Positions 26,869 through 36,110 are shown, counted from the stretch's first letter. The stretch is DNA of 64,000 bases from Collinsella sp. (GCA_019414545.1 DXLV01000005.1:16577-80576); one strand, 5' to 3'. Numbers and translations are program-made. Notes: a model not told the origin generated them from the sequence alone.

Positions 26869-28029
26869 CTACTTGGAGAGCTCGTCAGCGAGGGCCTCAA
26901 TCTGGGCGCGCGATGCGTCGTTGAGCGAACCCAGGACGGTCACCTTGTTCTGCGTCAGCGTGATGTCTTTCATACCCTCGAGTTCCTTGGTCATAACCTT
27001 AGCGGCGGCAGGTGCCCAAGAACCGGCCTCGACGAGCGCCACGGTGCGGTTCTGGTAGGCATGCTCGGCGAGCGTGTGGATGAAGGTGCTCATAAACGGG
27101 AAGATCTCGCCCTGATAGGTGATGGAGGCGAGCACCAGACGGTCGTAGCGGAACGCATCCTCAACGGCCTCGGCCATGTCGTCGCGAGCTAGGTCAAAGA
27201 CGGAAACCTTCTGGCCGCGAGCCTCGAGCGCAGATGCAAGCTCCTCGACGGCAGCCTTCAGGTGGCCGTAGACGCTCGCGTAGGCAATGGTGATGCCCTC
27301 GTCCTCGGGCTGATAGCTCGACCAGGTGTTGTAAGTGTCGAGGTAGTAGCCCAGGTTCTCAGTCAGCACGGGACCATGAAGCGGGCAGATGATCTGGATA
27401 TCCAGATCGGCGGCCTTCTTGAGCACGGCCTGCACAAACTTGCCGAACTTACCGACGATGCCAAAGTAGTAGCGGCGCGCTTCGCAAGCCCAGCCTTCCG
27501 GGTCCTCGATGTCGTTGGCGCCGAACTTGCCAAAGCCGTCGGCACTAAAGAGCACCTTGTCGGTAGCCTCGTAGGAGAAGAGTACCTCGGGCCAGTGAAC
27601 GTTGGGGGCGCCGACAAAGGTCAGGCTGTGGCCGCCCAGATCAAGCACGTCACCCTCTTTGACAACCATCTTGCGCTCGGGGAAGTCGGTGCCAAAGTAG
27701 TTGACCATCATGCGAAAGGCGCCCATGCTTGCCACAATCTGCGCCTGGGGATAGCGCTCCATAAAGGCGGCGATGCCGGCGGAGTGATCGGGCTCCATGT
27801 GATGGATGACCAGGTAGTCGGGCGTGCGGCCGTCGAGTACGGTCTCGAGGTTGCCGAGCCACTCGTCGACAAATCCGCCATCGACCGAATCGGCGACAGC
27901 GATCTTCTCGCCCAAGATAACGTAGCTGTTGTATGCCATACCGTTCTCGGACACGTCGTACTGGCCCTCGAACAGGTCGATGTCATGATCGTCAACGCCA
28001 ATGTAGCGGATATCCTTGGTGATCTCCAT
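26869..28029 (-). CDS. Flavodiiron protein (A-type, FprA-like)
   Basis: 386 aa. Reduces oxygen to water (or NO to N2O) at a di-iron site, protecting an anaerobe. The N-terminal metallo-beta-lactamase-like domain has the ligand motif HHMEPDHS (His77, Glu79, Asp81, His82). Its later ligand regions include NVHWPEVLFSYE, LFSADGFG and PLHGPVL. The C-terminal flavodoxin domain starts at about residue 250 (ITIAYASVYGHLKAAVEELA). No rubredoxin domain is fused. The ATG at 28029 has AGGAGG 9 bases upstream; an upstream extension of the frame is not supported. Confidence 0.94.
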   Translation of the reverse strand: MEITKDIRYIGVDDHDIDLFEGQYDVSENGMAYNSYVILGEKIAVADSVDGGFVDEWLGNLETVLDGRTPDYLVIHHMEPDHSAGIAAFMERYPQAQIVASMGAFRMMVNYFGTDFPERKMVVKEGDVLDLGGHSLTFVGAPNVHWPEVLFSYEATDKVLFSADGFGKFGANDIEDPEGWACEARRYYFGIVGKFGKFVQAVLKKAADLDIQIICPLHGPVLTENLGYYLDTYNTWSSYQPEDEGITIAYASVYGHLKAAVEELASALEARGQKVSVFDLARDDMAEAVEDAFRYDRLVLASITYQGEIFPFMSTFIHTLAEHAYQNRTVALVEAGSWAPAAAKVMTKELEGMKDITLTQNKVTVLGSLNDASRAQIEALADELSK

Positions 28030-28158
28030 CAGGCAAAGCCTCCTAGATAGACAAATGAACCCGTCTATCATAGCACTCGCCTTCATAGTCACGGCTATCT
28101 GCCGGCATCCTTATCGATTGTTAGCGAAGCGCAACGTTGAGCCGTTGACCTGCGAAAA

Positions 28159-29190
28159 CTATGTGCGCGGCGCTGCCGTGGTATGTCGAACGATAAGCTG
28201 GCCGGGAATGCGAATGGCGACGGTTTTGTCCGATGTCCCCACCTTGGGAACCGCATGCTCGAACACCTCGCGCCCGCGCTGATGCAGATCGAATCGAACG
28301 GTCGTGAGCTCGTTATGCGCGACAAAGTCGTCGAGCGAGTCATCGACGCCCACCACGCTCACGTCCTCGGGCACGCGCAGGCCGCTGTCGCGCAGCGCAG
28401 CGATAGCGCCGTTTGCCATTTGGTCGTTTGCCGCGTAAATCGCCGTCATGGTGCGGTCGTGCTCAGCCAGGTACCGAGCGGCCTCGTAGCCGCTGTTGGC
28501 AGACCAGTCGCCCTCGAGTGGCTCTACCGTCTCGATGTGTTTACGCTCGAGTGTATCTTGCCAACCGGCGCGACGAAATTGCTCGTCGACCGAGAACGAC
28601 GGGCCGCCAATATAGCGAATCTGCTCGTGCCCCAGCTCAAACAGGTGATCCATAAGCAAGAGCGAGCAGCCGTAATGGTCGGAATCGACCGTGGTCACGC
28701 GCGGATGCGCGTACATGGTAACGATGACCGTTCCAATGCCCGGCAACGGATCGAACGTCTCGAAATCGGGCGCCATGCGACTCATGCCGATGATGATACC
28801 GTCCACGGGCAGCGCGGCCATACGACGCGTGGCCTCGGCAAGCGAAAACTCCTCGGTCTTGGACATCTCGACCAGCGTGATGGCGCAATTATGCTCGCGA
28901 GCTGCGCTGGCGATGCCGTCGATCATTGAGAGGTTCCCAAACTTGGTGACATCGTTGACGCACAGCCCGACCGAATGGTAACGGCCGTCGCGCAGCGAGC
29001 GACCGGCATAACTCGGACGAAAGCCAAGCTCTTGCATAGCGGCCTGCACGCGCTGGCGCGTCTGTTCGTTAACGTTGGGCAAGCCGTTGGCGACGCGCGA
29101 AACCGTCTGCTGCGAAACGCCAGCAGCGCGGGCGACGTCGGCCATGGAGACCGGACGCGAACTGGTATCGTTGGACGGGCGCCTTGCCAC
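28159..29190 (-). CDS. LacI family repressor of the gal operon
   Basis: 343 aa. Helix-turn-helix SMADVARAAGVSQQTVSRVANG, hinge with LGFRPSYAGRSLR, and a full effector-binding domain. It is divergent from galK-galT, and the shared 340-bp region holds three copies of TGTTAACGTACTCW. It very likely represses the gal genes and itself; the effector is unknown. Confidence 0.92.
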   Translation of the reverse strand: MARRPSNDTSSRPVSMADVARAAGVSQQTVSRVANGLPNVNEQTRQRVQAAMQELGFRPSYAGRSLRDGRYHSVGLCVNDVTKFGNLSMIDGIASAAREHNCAITLVEMSKTEEFSLAEATRRMAALPVDGIIIGMSRMAPDFETFDPLPGIGTVIVTMYAHPRVTTVDSDHYGCSLLLMDHLFELGHEQIRYIGGPSFSVDEQFRRAGWQDTLERKHIETVEPLEGDWSANSGYEAARYLAEHDRTMTAIYAANDQMANGAIAALRDSGLRVPEDVSVVGVDDSLDDFVAHNELTTVRFDLHQRGREVFEHAVPKVGTSDKTVAIRIPGQLIVRHTTAAPRT

Positions 29191-29283
29191 AGGATCACCT
29201 TCACCCTTGAGAGATCTGAATAGCGTGAATGCCGGCCCGGGCAGAAATACATCCCGCGCCGAGGCCCGCTATCGTCGGACGCA

Positions 29284-29484
29284 TGTTAACGTACTCTACT
29301 TTTTCTATCTGCATCTCTTCTGCTTTATAAGTCCATACGGCAGTACCGTTCACGGCTGAATTTCTACCGATTACCAGATTCTCAAAAAGTGATAAGTGTT
29401 GTGTTATGAGTACGTTAACATAGCCCGTAACGTGCGGCATCGTAGATGCTGAGTTTATGCCGCTTCAGATTGTTAACGTACTCA
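29284..29484. promoter_or_regulatory. gal control region: three LacI-type operators and paired ACCGTT-like boxes
   Basis: TGTTAACGTACTCT (29284-29297), TGAGTACGTTAACA (29407-29420, inverted) and TGTTAACGTACTCA (29471-29484) are one operator sequence. Two sites close to galK and one nearer to the regulator would allow looping. Between them lie TACCGTTCA (29344) and TACCGATTA (29365), 21 bp apart, in the direction of galK. Confidence 0.75.
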
Positions 29485-29528
29485 CTACGACGGAAAACTC
29501 GTCAGTATGCGCCAAGGAAAGGACCCTC

Positions 29529-30734
29529 ATGACCACCCCCGACGAAAAGACACTCGCCACGCTCACCAAGCTGTTTGAGGAGGAGTTTGGCCCCATCGGC
29601 GATCGCCAGGTGCTCTATGTGCACGCGCCCGGCCGTTCCGAGATCAGCGGCAACCACACCGATCACGAGGGCGGTCACGTTATCGCCGGCTCGCTCGATG
29701 TCGCCGTCGACGGCATCGCCGTGGCAACCGATTCCAACAAGGTCCGCGTTGCCGACGAGGGCTATCCTACGTTTGAGATCACGCTAGACACGGTAGACAT
29801 TCAGGAGTCCGAGAAGGGCACGTCCGCGAGCCTCGTCCGCGGCATGGCCCACGAAATCGCTGCTCTGGGCGTTGAGCCCCAGGGCTTCGACTTCGCCTTC
29901 ACCTGCTCCGTCCCCTCGGGCGGCGGCCTTTCCAGCTCTGCCGCCGTCGAGGCCGCGTACGGCCGCGCCATGGAGACGCTCTGGGGCGCGCCCGCCATTG
30001 AGCCCGTCGCGCTCGCCCAGATGAGCCAGCGCACCGAGAACAACTATTACGGCAAGCCCTGCGGTCTGATGGACCAAGCCGCCGTGTGCCTGGGCGGCCT
30101 CGCCTACATGGACTTTGAGGACCAGGCTCAGCCTAAAACCCAGAAGCTCGAGCTCAACTTTGAGGATCACGGCTATGCGCTCGTGCTCGTTAAGGTTGGC
30201 GCCGACCATGTGGCGGCTACCGACGACTACGCCGCCGTTCCGCGCGAGATGCAGGACGTCGCCGCCGAGTTTGGCAAGGCACGCCTGTGCGAGGTCAACG
30301 TTGCCGACTTTGACGCCAAGCTCCCCGAGCTGCGCGCCAAGCTGGGCGACCGCGCCTGCCTGCGCGCCGTTCACTACTGGTACGAGAACGGCCTGGTCGA
30401 CAAGCGCTGGGCAGCGCTCAACGCCGGCGACATTGACCAGTTCCTGGTCCTGACGCGCGAGTCCGGCACCAGCTCTGCCATGTACCTGCAGAATGTCGTT
30501 GCCAAGCTGGGATCTGAACAGCCTTCCATGTATGCCTTGGCGCTGGCCGAGCACGTGCTCGACGGCCGCGGCGCCGTCCGCATTCACGGTGGCGGCTTTG
30601 GTGGCACCATCCAGGCCTTCGTGCCGCTCGATCTGGTCGACACCTTCATTGCCAAGATGAACGGCTGGCTGGGCGAGGGCTCTGCCCGTCACTACGCCAT
30701 CTCTGACAAGGGGGCTTACGCGGCATGGCTGTAA
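29529..30734 (+). CDS. galK: Galactokinase
   Basis: 401 aa. Phosphorylates galactose to galactose-1-phosphate with ATP. The galactokinase signature is GRSEISGNHTDHEGG (residues about 35-49), where many family members have GRVNLIGEHTDY; this Ser-Glu-Ile-Ser-Gly-Asn variant is seen in Actinobacteria-type enzymes (recollection). The GHMP ATP-binding motif VPSGGGLSSSAAVE is at about 128-141. The third motif, GRGAVRIHGGGFGGTIQAF, is near the C-terminus. ATG at 29529 with AGGAAAGGA upstream. It overlaps galT, so the two are co-translated. Confidence 0.93.
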   Translation: MTTPDEKTLATLTKLFEEEFGPIGDRQVLYVHAPGRSEISGNHTDHEGGHVIAGSLDVAVDGIAVATDSNKVRVADEGYPTFEITLDTVDIQESEKGTSASLVRGMAHEIAALGVEPQGFDFAFTCSVPSGGGLSSSAAVEAAYGRAMETLWGAPAIEPVALAQMSQRTENNYYGKPCGLMDQAAVCLGGLAYMDFEDQAQPKTQKLELNFEDHGYALVLVKVGADHVAATDDYAAVPREMQDVAAEFGKARLCEVNVADFDAKLPELRAKLGDRACLRAVHYWYENGLVDKRWAALNAGDIDQFLVLTRESGTSSAMYLQNVVAKLGSEQPSMYALALAEHVLDGRGAVRIHGGGFGGTIQAFVPLDLVDTFIAKMNGWLGEGSARHYAISDKGAYAAWL

Positions 30735-32353
30735 TGACTGACGTGCGAGAGGCCGCGCAGAACCTGATCGAGTACGCCATCCACCGATCCATGGTCGGTC
30801 AGGACGATCGCGTCTGGGCCTACAACACCATTCTCGAGTGCATCGGTGCTACGGGCCCGGCACTTGACATGGCCTGGGCGCTGCAGACCGAGAAGCTCTC
30901 GCTCTTGCGCCCCGACACCCTGCCCGACTTTGATCTTGAAGGCACGCTCGGCGCGCTTTCCGAGGCCGCCGTTGCCAACGGTGCTGCCAAGGACACGGCG
31001 TCAGGCCGCGATCGCATCGCCATGCGCATCATGGGCGCGCTCATGCCGAGGCCTTCGGTTGTAAACGAGGAGTTCAACGGACGTATGGGCGTCAACGAGC
31101 CCCGCGCTGCGACCGACTGGTTCTACGGCCTGTGCTGCGACGCCGGCTATGTGCGCCGCGCCGCCATCGCACGCAACATCAAATGGAGCACCCCCACCAA
31201 CTGGGGTGACCTGGAAATCACCATCAACCTGTCCAAGCCTGAGAAGGACCCGCGCGATATCGCCGCGGCAGGTGCAGCCAAGAACACGGGCGAGAAGTAT
31301 CCTGCCTGCCAGCTGTGCATCGAAAACGAGGGCTATCCCGGACGCTCCGCCGCAGCCGACGGCGGCGCTCACCCCGCCCGCCAGAATCTGCGCGTTATCC
31401 CCATCCAGCTCGACGGCGAGCGCTGGGGCTTCCAGTACAGCCCGTACGCTTACTTTAACGAGCACTGCATTGCCATGAGCTCCGTGCATCGTCCGATGCA
31501 CGTGGACCGCAAGGGTCTGACCTGCCTGCTCGACTTTGTCGACCTGTTCCCACACTACTTTATTGGCTCCAACGCCGACCTGCCCATCGTGGGCGGCTCG
31601 ATCTTGTCACACGACCACTTCCAGGGCGGCGCGCACGAGTTCCCCATGATGCATGCTGCCGAGGTCTCGCAATTTAGCGTGCCCGGTTTTGACCAGGTCA
31701 GCGGTACCGTGCTGCAGTGGCCGCTCTCGGTGCTGCGCCTGCGCTCGCATGACCGCGCTCAGCTGCTCGACGCTGCCGAGAAGATTATCCTGGCATGGCG
31801 CGAGTGGACCGATGAGTCGGTGGGCGTCATCGCGCGCACTGCCGACGGCGTGGCCCACAACACCGTGACGCCCGTCATCCGCCGCGTCGACTCCCGCGGC
31901 AATGCCGGAGGCGAGATCTACGAGGCCTACTTGGCGCTTCGCTGCAACATCACGACCGACGAGCATCCGCTGGGCGTGTTCCACCCGCATGCCGAGTATC
32001 ACCACATTAAGAAGGAGAACATCGGCCTGATCGAGGTTATGGGTCTCGCCATTCTTCCGCCGCGCCTGGTTCCCGAGCTCGGCGCTGTCCGCGAGCACCT
32101 GCTGGCGGCCAAGGCCGATGCCAGCTACGACCTTGTCGGCGCGCTCGAGGGCGATAATCTTTGCCGCAGCCACGCCGCATGGGCCGAGGATGTCTATGCC
32201 CGCCGCGCCGACGAGCTTACGGCGGACAACGCCATCGATATCCTGCACGAGGAGGTCGGCATGGTGTTTGGCCACGTGCTCGACAACGCCGGCGTCTTTA
32301 AGTGGGACGAAGCCGGCCGCGCCGCCCAGCAGCGCTTTATCGACTCACTGTAA
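30725..32353 (+). CDS. galT: Galactose-1-phosphate uridylyltransferase (Firmicutes-type, GalT2)
   Basis: 542 aa. Exchanges UMP between UDP-glucose and galactose-1-phosphate in the Leloir pathway. Its length and sequence fit the GalT2 type, not the 350-aa E. coli type. Visible: IVGGSILSHDHFQGG, NTVTPVIRR and HPLGVFHPHAEYHHIKKENIGLIEVMGLAILPPRL. It overlaps galK by 10 bp; an ATG at 30734 is an equally possible start. No galE is in the window. A strong terminator follows at 32404. Confidence 0.9.
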   Translation: MAVMTDVREAAQNLIEYAIHRSMVGQDDRVWAYNTILECIGATGPALDMAWALQTEKLSLLRPDTLPDFDLEGTLGALSEAAVANGAAKDTASGRDRIAMRIMGALMPRPSVVNEEFNGRMGVNEPRAATDWFYGLCCDAGYVRRAAIARNIKWSTPTNWGDLEITINLSKPEKDPRDIAAAGAAKNTGEKYPACQLCIENEGYPGRSAAADGGAHPARQNLRVIPIQLDGERWGFQYSPYAYFNEHCIAMSSVHRPMHVDRKGLTCLLDFVDLFPHYFIGSNADLPIVGGSILSHDHFQGGAHEFPMMHAAEVSQFSVPGFDQVSGTVLQWPLSVLRLRSHDRAQLLDAAEKIILAWREWTDESVGVIARTADGVAHNTVTPVIRRVDSRGNAGGEIYEAYLALRCNITTDEHPLGVFHPHAEYHHIKKENIGLIEVMGLAILPPRLVPELGAVREHLLAAKADASYDLVGALEGDNLCRSHAAWAEDVYARRADELTADNAIDILHEEVGMVFGHVLDNAGVFKWDEAGRAAQQRFIDSL

Positions 32354-32403
32354 CAGACGAGTTCGGACGCTCGCGCTCAACACATAGCGCCTACATGACA
32401 ACG

Positions 32404-32439
32404 GCGCCCGTCGACAACATCGCCGACGGGCGCTTTTTT
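32404..32439 (+). terminator. Rho-independent terminator after galT
   Basis: GCGCCCGTCG (32404-32413) pairs with CGACGGGCGC (32424-32433), followed by six T. It lies 50 bp past the galT stop. Confidence 0.92.
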
Positions 32440-32488
32440 GGTGCAAAGGGATGGTGCAAGAAGCGTCCCCAAGTGCCGGCCAAAACAC

Positions 32489-32592
32489 GAGAGTGGATAA
32501 TCTCCCACTTTGAGCCCGCAAACAGGCCAAAAACGGGAGATTATCCACTCTCATTCTGCGAGCACTCATTTAAGCCTGTCCCCAATGAGTGC
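32489..32592. repeat. Two-module hairpin repeat (copy 2)
   Basis: An 18-bp perfect inverted repeat (GAGAGTGGATAATCTCCC, 32489-32506, with 32535-32552) is followed by the hairpin GCACTCAT...ATGAGTGC with the CTGTCCCC loop (32562-32592). The second module is 30 of 31 bases identical to 437-467; the first module is unrelated in sequence but alike in design. Confidence 0.7.
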
Positions 32593-32614
32593 CCCTTTGG
32601 TACGTGACCGACGA

Positions 32615-32686
32615 TTGAACGTCAGATTGCCGCTTAGGGGCGTTTGCAGCGTCGAGCCGTTACGGCGTTTGGTAAAACGCCGTAAC
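32615..32686 (-). repeat. Structured repeat after a stop codon (copy 2, truncated)
   Basis: Read along the lacC transcript it begins one base after the stop with GTTACGGCGTTTTACC, continues through CGGCTCGACGCTGC and ends in CAATCTGACGTTCAA. The second stem, present in copies 1 and 3, is missing; the two-module element at 32489 begins shortly after. Confidence 0.75.
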
Positions 32687-32687
32687 T

Positions 32688-33623
32688 TTAAAGCTCCGTT
32701 ACTTCAACGTTGTTGTAGATCTCGTCCCAGCGGTTCATGACCAGGTGGCCGGTCTTGGGGTCCATGGCGTTGAGCTTACCGCAGGTATTGGCGGTCTTGA
32801 GCACCGTGACGTCGTCGGCACCAGCAGCAATGGCATGCGCAAAGCCGGCGATGGTCGAGTCGCCGGAACCTGTTGCGTTCACAGCCGCAATCGCGGGCGT
32901 CTTGGCGCGGAACGCGCGACCTTCATGGAAGCCTACCGAACCGGCAGCGCCCATCGAAACGACAACCCAGGGAATACCGGCAAAACGGTCATCGGCGGCA
33001 AGCGCCTCGCGCAGGGCATCGACATCATCGGTCGTAAAGGACGTACCCAGCAGGCCGTTAATCTCGGTCAGGTTGGGCTTTACGAGCTCAGGCTTAGCGT
33101 CGGACTCCAGCGCGGCCTCCAGCGATGCACCCGAGGTGTCGAGCAGCACCTTGGCGCCCGCCTCCTCGGCGATCTTGACGAGCTCGGCATAGTAGCCGGC
33201 ATCGACGCCACGCGGCAGCGAGCCCGAAAGCGTCACAACGTCCGCCTTCGCTGCAAGCTCGGCGAACTTAGCCGTAAAGGTCTCGAGCTCGGCCGGGGCG
33301 ATCTGCGGGCCGCTCTCCAGCAGCTCGGTCTGATTACCCTCGTGCAAAATATTCAGGCAAATGCGCGTCTCACCGGCGATGGGCACAAAGTCGTTCTTGA
33401 CGCCGTCGGCATCCATAAGCTCGGCCATATAGGCACCCATGTGACCGCCAAGCAGACCGGTCGCGAGCACATCGTCGCCCAACTGCAGCAGCACGCGGCT
33501 CACGTTGAGACCCTTGCCGCCAGCGGTCTTTTCGGGTGTCACGCGGTTAACGTCGTCAATGACCAGCTTGTCGAGCTGATAGCGCGTATCAATCGACGGG
33601 TTCATGGTAACGGTCAGAATCAT
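32688..33623 (-). CDS. lacC: Tagatose-6-phosphate kinase / 1-phosphofructokinase family (PfkB)
   Basis: 311 aa. The N-terminus MILTVTMNPSIDTRYQLD and GGKGLNVSRVLLQLG, and the C-terminal VNATGSGDSTIAGFAHA with the catalytic Asp, are those of PfkB-type sugar-phosphate kinases. The position after lacA, lacB and an aldose epimerase points to tagatose-6-phosphate as the substrate; fructose-1-phosphate is the main alternative. ATG at 33623 gives the family N-terminus. It is the last gene of a four-gene operon on the minus strand. Confidence 0.88.
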   Translation of the reverse strand: MILTVTMNPSIDTRYQLDKLVIDDVNRVTPEKTAGGKGLNVSRVLLQLGDDVLATGLLGGHMGAYMAELMDADGVKNDFVPIAGETRICLNILHEGNQTELLESGPQIAPAELETFTAKFAELAAKADVVTLSGSLPRGVDAGYYAELVKIAEEAGAKVLLDTSGASLEAALESDAKPELVKPNLTEINGLLGTSFTTDDVDALREALAADDRFAGIPWVVVSMGAAGSVGFHEGRAFRAKTPAIAAVNATGSGDSTIAGFAHAIAAGADDVTVLKTANTCGKLNAMDPKTGHLVMNRWDEIYNNVEVTEL

Positions 33624-33676
33624 ATTGAACTCCTGTTCCGGGGCGGCATGACCCACCCCAAACATACGATAGCTCG

Positions 33677-34558
33677 TTAAAGGATCTCGATCTCAAAGCC
33701 GCGGGTGACGGTCTCCCCCGGCCTGGCAACCAGGCAGCCACGCTTGTGCTCCAGAATATCGTCCTCGTCGGAGCAGGTAGACAGGCCGCCCCACGGTTCC
33801 ACGGCCACAAAGTCGCCCTCGGGCTTGCTCCACACAATCAGGTATGGCATATCGGGGAACGTCAGGCGCACGCCCTTGTCCTCGGTTTTCTTGGTCAGCG
33901 TAACCACGCGGCTCTCGAGCACGTCAAAGATGGTCTCCGCGAAGTCGAAGAGTTCGTGGGTAAGCGACAGGTCGTGGCCGACCATCGGGTTTTTGCTGCG
34001 ATGCTCAACATCAATCAGGCCCGTCGAGGGAACGGCAGTACAGAGCTCGGTGGCCTCACGCTGCTCAAAACGGAGCTCGTAATCGTCATAGGACTCGCCC
34101 TCGTCGAGCGGGCACTTAAAGCCGGGGTGACCACCCACAAAGAATGGCATATCCTCGGTGCCCTCGTTGGTCACTTCGTACGATACGGTCACCTTAGCCG
34201 CATCAATAGTGTAACGAGCAACGATCTTAAACGGATACGGATACTGCTCGAGCAATTCGGCATGGTCGGCAGAGCTTAGGCTCAGCGCAACCATGTTGTC
34301 GCTCTGCTCCTCGAGCTTCCACTCCTGTTTGCGTGCAAAGCCGTGGCGGGCAAGCTTAACCTCGCGGCCGCCCATGGTCATTGCGCGACCGTCACGAAGG
34401 CCACCGCAGATCGGGAAGCAAATGGGTGCTTGGCCCGACCAAACCGCCGGGTCACCCTGCCACAGGTACTCGCGGCCGTTGGCTTTAATCGAAGTGAACG
34501 ACCCGCCCGCCGTGCTCAACGCCACGCGAATCAAACCGTTATCAAGAACAAACTCCAT
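33677..34558 (-). CDS. Aldose 1-epimerase family protein (LacX-like)
   Basis: 293 aa. It has the galactose-mutarotase-like fold features WQGDPAVWSGQAPICFPICG, ARHGFARKQEW, VGGHPGFKCPL and VAVEPWGG. Its length and the GHPGF motif are closer to LacX and YeaD relatives than to classic GalM, which is encoded separately at 48729. It sits between lacB and lacC, as lacX accompanies lac operons in lactococci and streptococci. Probable role: mutarotation of a (phospho)galactose or tagatose form (inference). GGAAGG lies before the ATG. Confidence 0.88.
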   Translation of the reverse strand: MEFVLDNGLIRVALSTAGGSFTSIKANGREYLWQGDPAVWSGQAPICFPICGGLRDGRAMTMGGREVKLARHGFARKQEWKLEEQSDNMVALSLSSADHAELLEQYPYPFKIVARYTIDAAKVTVSYEVTNEGTEDMPFFVGGHPGFKCPLDEGESYDDYELRFEQREATELCTAVPSTGLIDVEHRSKNPMVGHDLSLTHELFDFAETIFDVLESRVVTLTKKTEDKGVRLTFPDMPYLIVWSKPEGDFVAVEPWGGLSTCSDEDDILEHKRGCLVARPGETVTRGFEIEIL

Positions 34559-34723
34559 AGGAGCCTTCCCTTTCGTACGACAGCCCGCCGAGTCAGTGGG
34601 GCTGATAGAAAACCGGCCCGCGCCCCCTCACAGAAACGCGAGCCGTCAATTGAACCAAGACGCAGCAATAACAGCAGGGGCAACCCCGCAGGTCACCTCA
34701 ACGTCAGCGAGAAGCCAGCTGGC

Positions 34724-34849
34724 GAGGCAAGGTGCCGTGAAGCGAGACGGCATTGACCTTCTGGTCATGCCGTCGAAGCTGAGCGGCAGATTGCCCGCCA
34801 GATGGCTTCGCAGCGTCGACCGGTCCGGCGTTTGTTAAAACGCCGGAAC
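34724..34849 (-). repeat. 126-bp structured repeat after a stop codon (copy 3)
   Basis: Read along the lacB transcript it starts four bases after the stop with GTTCCGGCGTTTTAACAAAC and CGGTCGACGCTGC. It continues through CAATCTGCCGCTCA and the second stem GACGGCAT/ATGCCGTC around GACCAGAAGGTC, and ends CACCTTGCCTC. Compared with copy 1 both stems changed on both sides, so pairing is kept. It lies inside the lac operon, between lacB and the epimerase gene. Confidence 0.8.
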
Positions 34850-34853
34850 CCCC

Positions 34854-35378
34854 TTAGTCGTGATACTCGCCGCGGTCCCACTTCTCGAGGAACTCGTCAA
34901 AGAAGTGCGGGTCAGCCTGAGCCTCAGCGTCGACCTTATTGCAGGCATCGATCTTGGCAATCAGGGCATCGTGCTCGGGGGTCTTCTCGTAGGGCTCCTC
35001 CAGGAAGGCAAGCATGATATCGGCCATCAGGAACTCGCCGGTGATCTTGCCGCCAAAGCCCACGATGTTGGCGTTGAGCTCGCGACGGGCATACAGGGCG
35101 GAGGTCATGTCGCGAACCAAGGCGCAGCGAGCGCCGGGAACCTTGTTGACGGCGTTGGTGATGCCGATGCCGGTGCCGCACAGGGCCACGCCAAAGTCGG
35201 CCTTGCCGCTGGCAACAGCCTCGCCCACGGCCTTACCGTAGATGGGATAGTGCGTACGGGTGTGGCTGTAGGTGCCGCAGTCGAGCACCTTGTAGCCAGC
35301 CTGCTCCAGGCGGTCGGCCAGATAGATCTTCTCGTCCGTAACGATATGGTCGCAACCGATTGCGATGGTCTTCTTCAT
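34854..35378 (-). CDS. lacB: Galactose-6-phosphate isomerase subunit LacB
   Basis: 174 aa, RpiB/LacAB family. [60 protein letters not shown] and the C-terminal [17 protein letters not shown] are typical of LacB. With LacA it converts galactose-6-phosphate, made from PTS-imported lactose by the phospho-beta-galactosidases, to tagatose-6-phosphate. The gene follows lacA by 63 bp. Confidence 0.94.
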   Translation of the reverse strand: MKKTIAIGCDHIVTDEKIYLADRLEQAGYKVLDCGTYSHTRTHYPIYGKAVGEAVASGKADFGVALCGTGIGITNAVNKVPGARCALVRDMTSALYARRELNANIVGFGGKITGEFLMADIMLAFLEEPYEKTPEHDALIAKIDACNKVDAEAQADPHFFDEFLEKWDRGEYHD

Positions 35379-35441
35379 CAGAACGTCCTTTCGTCTGAAT
35401 TCACAAGTTGAGGTAGAAGTTCGAGTTCTCGGTGGCTCTCG

Positions 35442-35870
35442 TTAGGCCATCTTGTTGAGCATGTCGACACGGATCTGGTGACGGCCGCCGGCGTACTGGG
35501 CGCGCAGGAACTCGCGGGCGATCTTCTTGGCGACCTCGGTGCCCACAACGCCCGGGCCCATGGTGACCATGCGCGAGCCGTTGTGCTCGCGGGTCATGTA
35601 GGCGGAACGCTCGTCGGAAATGTTGGCGACGACCATGCCCTTGATCTTGACGGCGGCCATATAGGATCCGACGCCGTACTTATCGAATGCGAAGCCCTGG
35701 GAATCCTTGTGCTCCAGCAGGTCCTTGGCAACGGCGGTCGCGGAATCGACAAAGTCCGCGGCAGGGGTCTCGGAATAGTCGACGACCTCGTGACCGTCGG
35801 CGATGAGCATCTCCTTGATGGACTCCTTCATCGACATACCGTCGGCATCGGAAGCGATTACAACCCTCAT
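35442..35870 (-). CDS. lacA: Galactose-6-phosphate isomerase subunit LacA
   Basis: 142 aa, the smaller and degenerate subunit of the LacAB heteromer. MRVVIASDADGMSMKESIKEML, VVDYSETPAADFVDSA, FDKYGVGSYMAAVKIKGMVVANISDERSAYMTREHNGSRMV and a C-terminal QIRVDMLNKM are visible. First gene of the lacA-lacB-epimerase-lacC operon; AAGGAGG lies before the ATG. The operon promoter must lie in 35871-36110. Confidence 0.93.
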   Translation of the reverse strand: MRVVIASDADGMSMKESIKEMLIADGHEVVDYSETPAADFVDSATAVAKDLLEHKDSQGFAFDKYGVGSYMAAVKIKGMVVANISDERSAYMTREHNGSRMVTMGPGVVGTEVAKKIAREFLRAQYAGGRHQIRVDMLNKMA

Positions 35871-36110
35871 GACATCCTCCTTGAGAGATACGCAGGTGCG
35901 TAGTTTCTGTTTGGAAGTGTTGAATCGCGCTCAGGTCCGGGCATCTGAATGTGCGGTTCTTCACTGTTCATGTTTATTTGAACACATTCGAACATCGACT
36001 GCAACAACTATTTGTTTATCTTTGTTCTTTTTTGAACAAATGCCGTTCACGGATGATTGTTGAACGTTTGGGCCCGGCACGGACGTAGCGACCATGTGTC
36101 CAACAAACAA
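35871..36110 (-). promoter_or_regulatory. lacABC operon control region
   Basis: AT-rich region with two inverted repeats built on the same half-site: TGTTCA(8)TGAACA at 35965-35984 and TTTGTTC(6)GAACAAA at 36021-36040. Next to the second is CCGTTCACGG (36043). Related GAACA/TTCAAA words occur before lacF and before the DeoR-type gene at 47758, which suggests that this DeoR protein is a LacR-like repressor of the pathway (inference). Confidence 0.55.
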
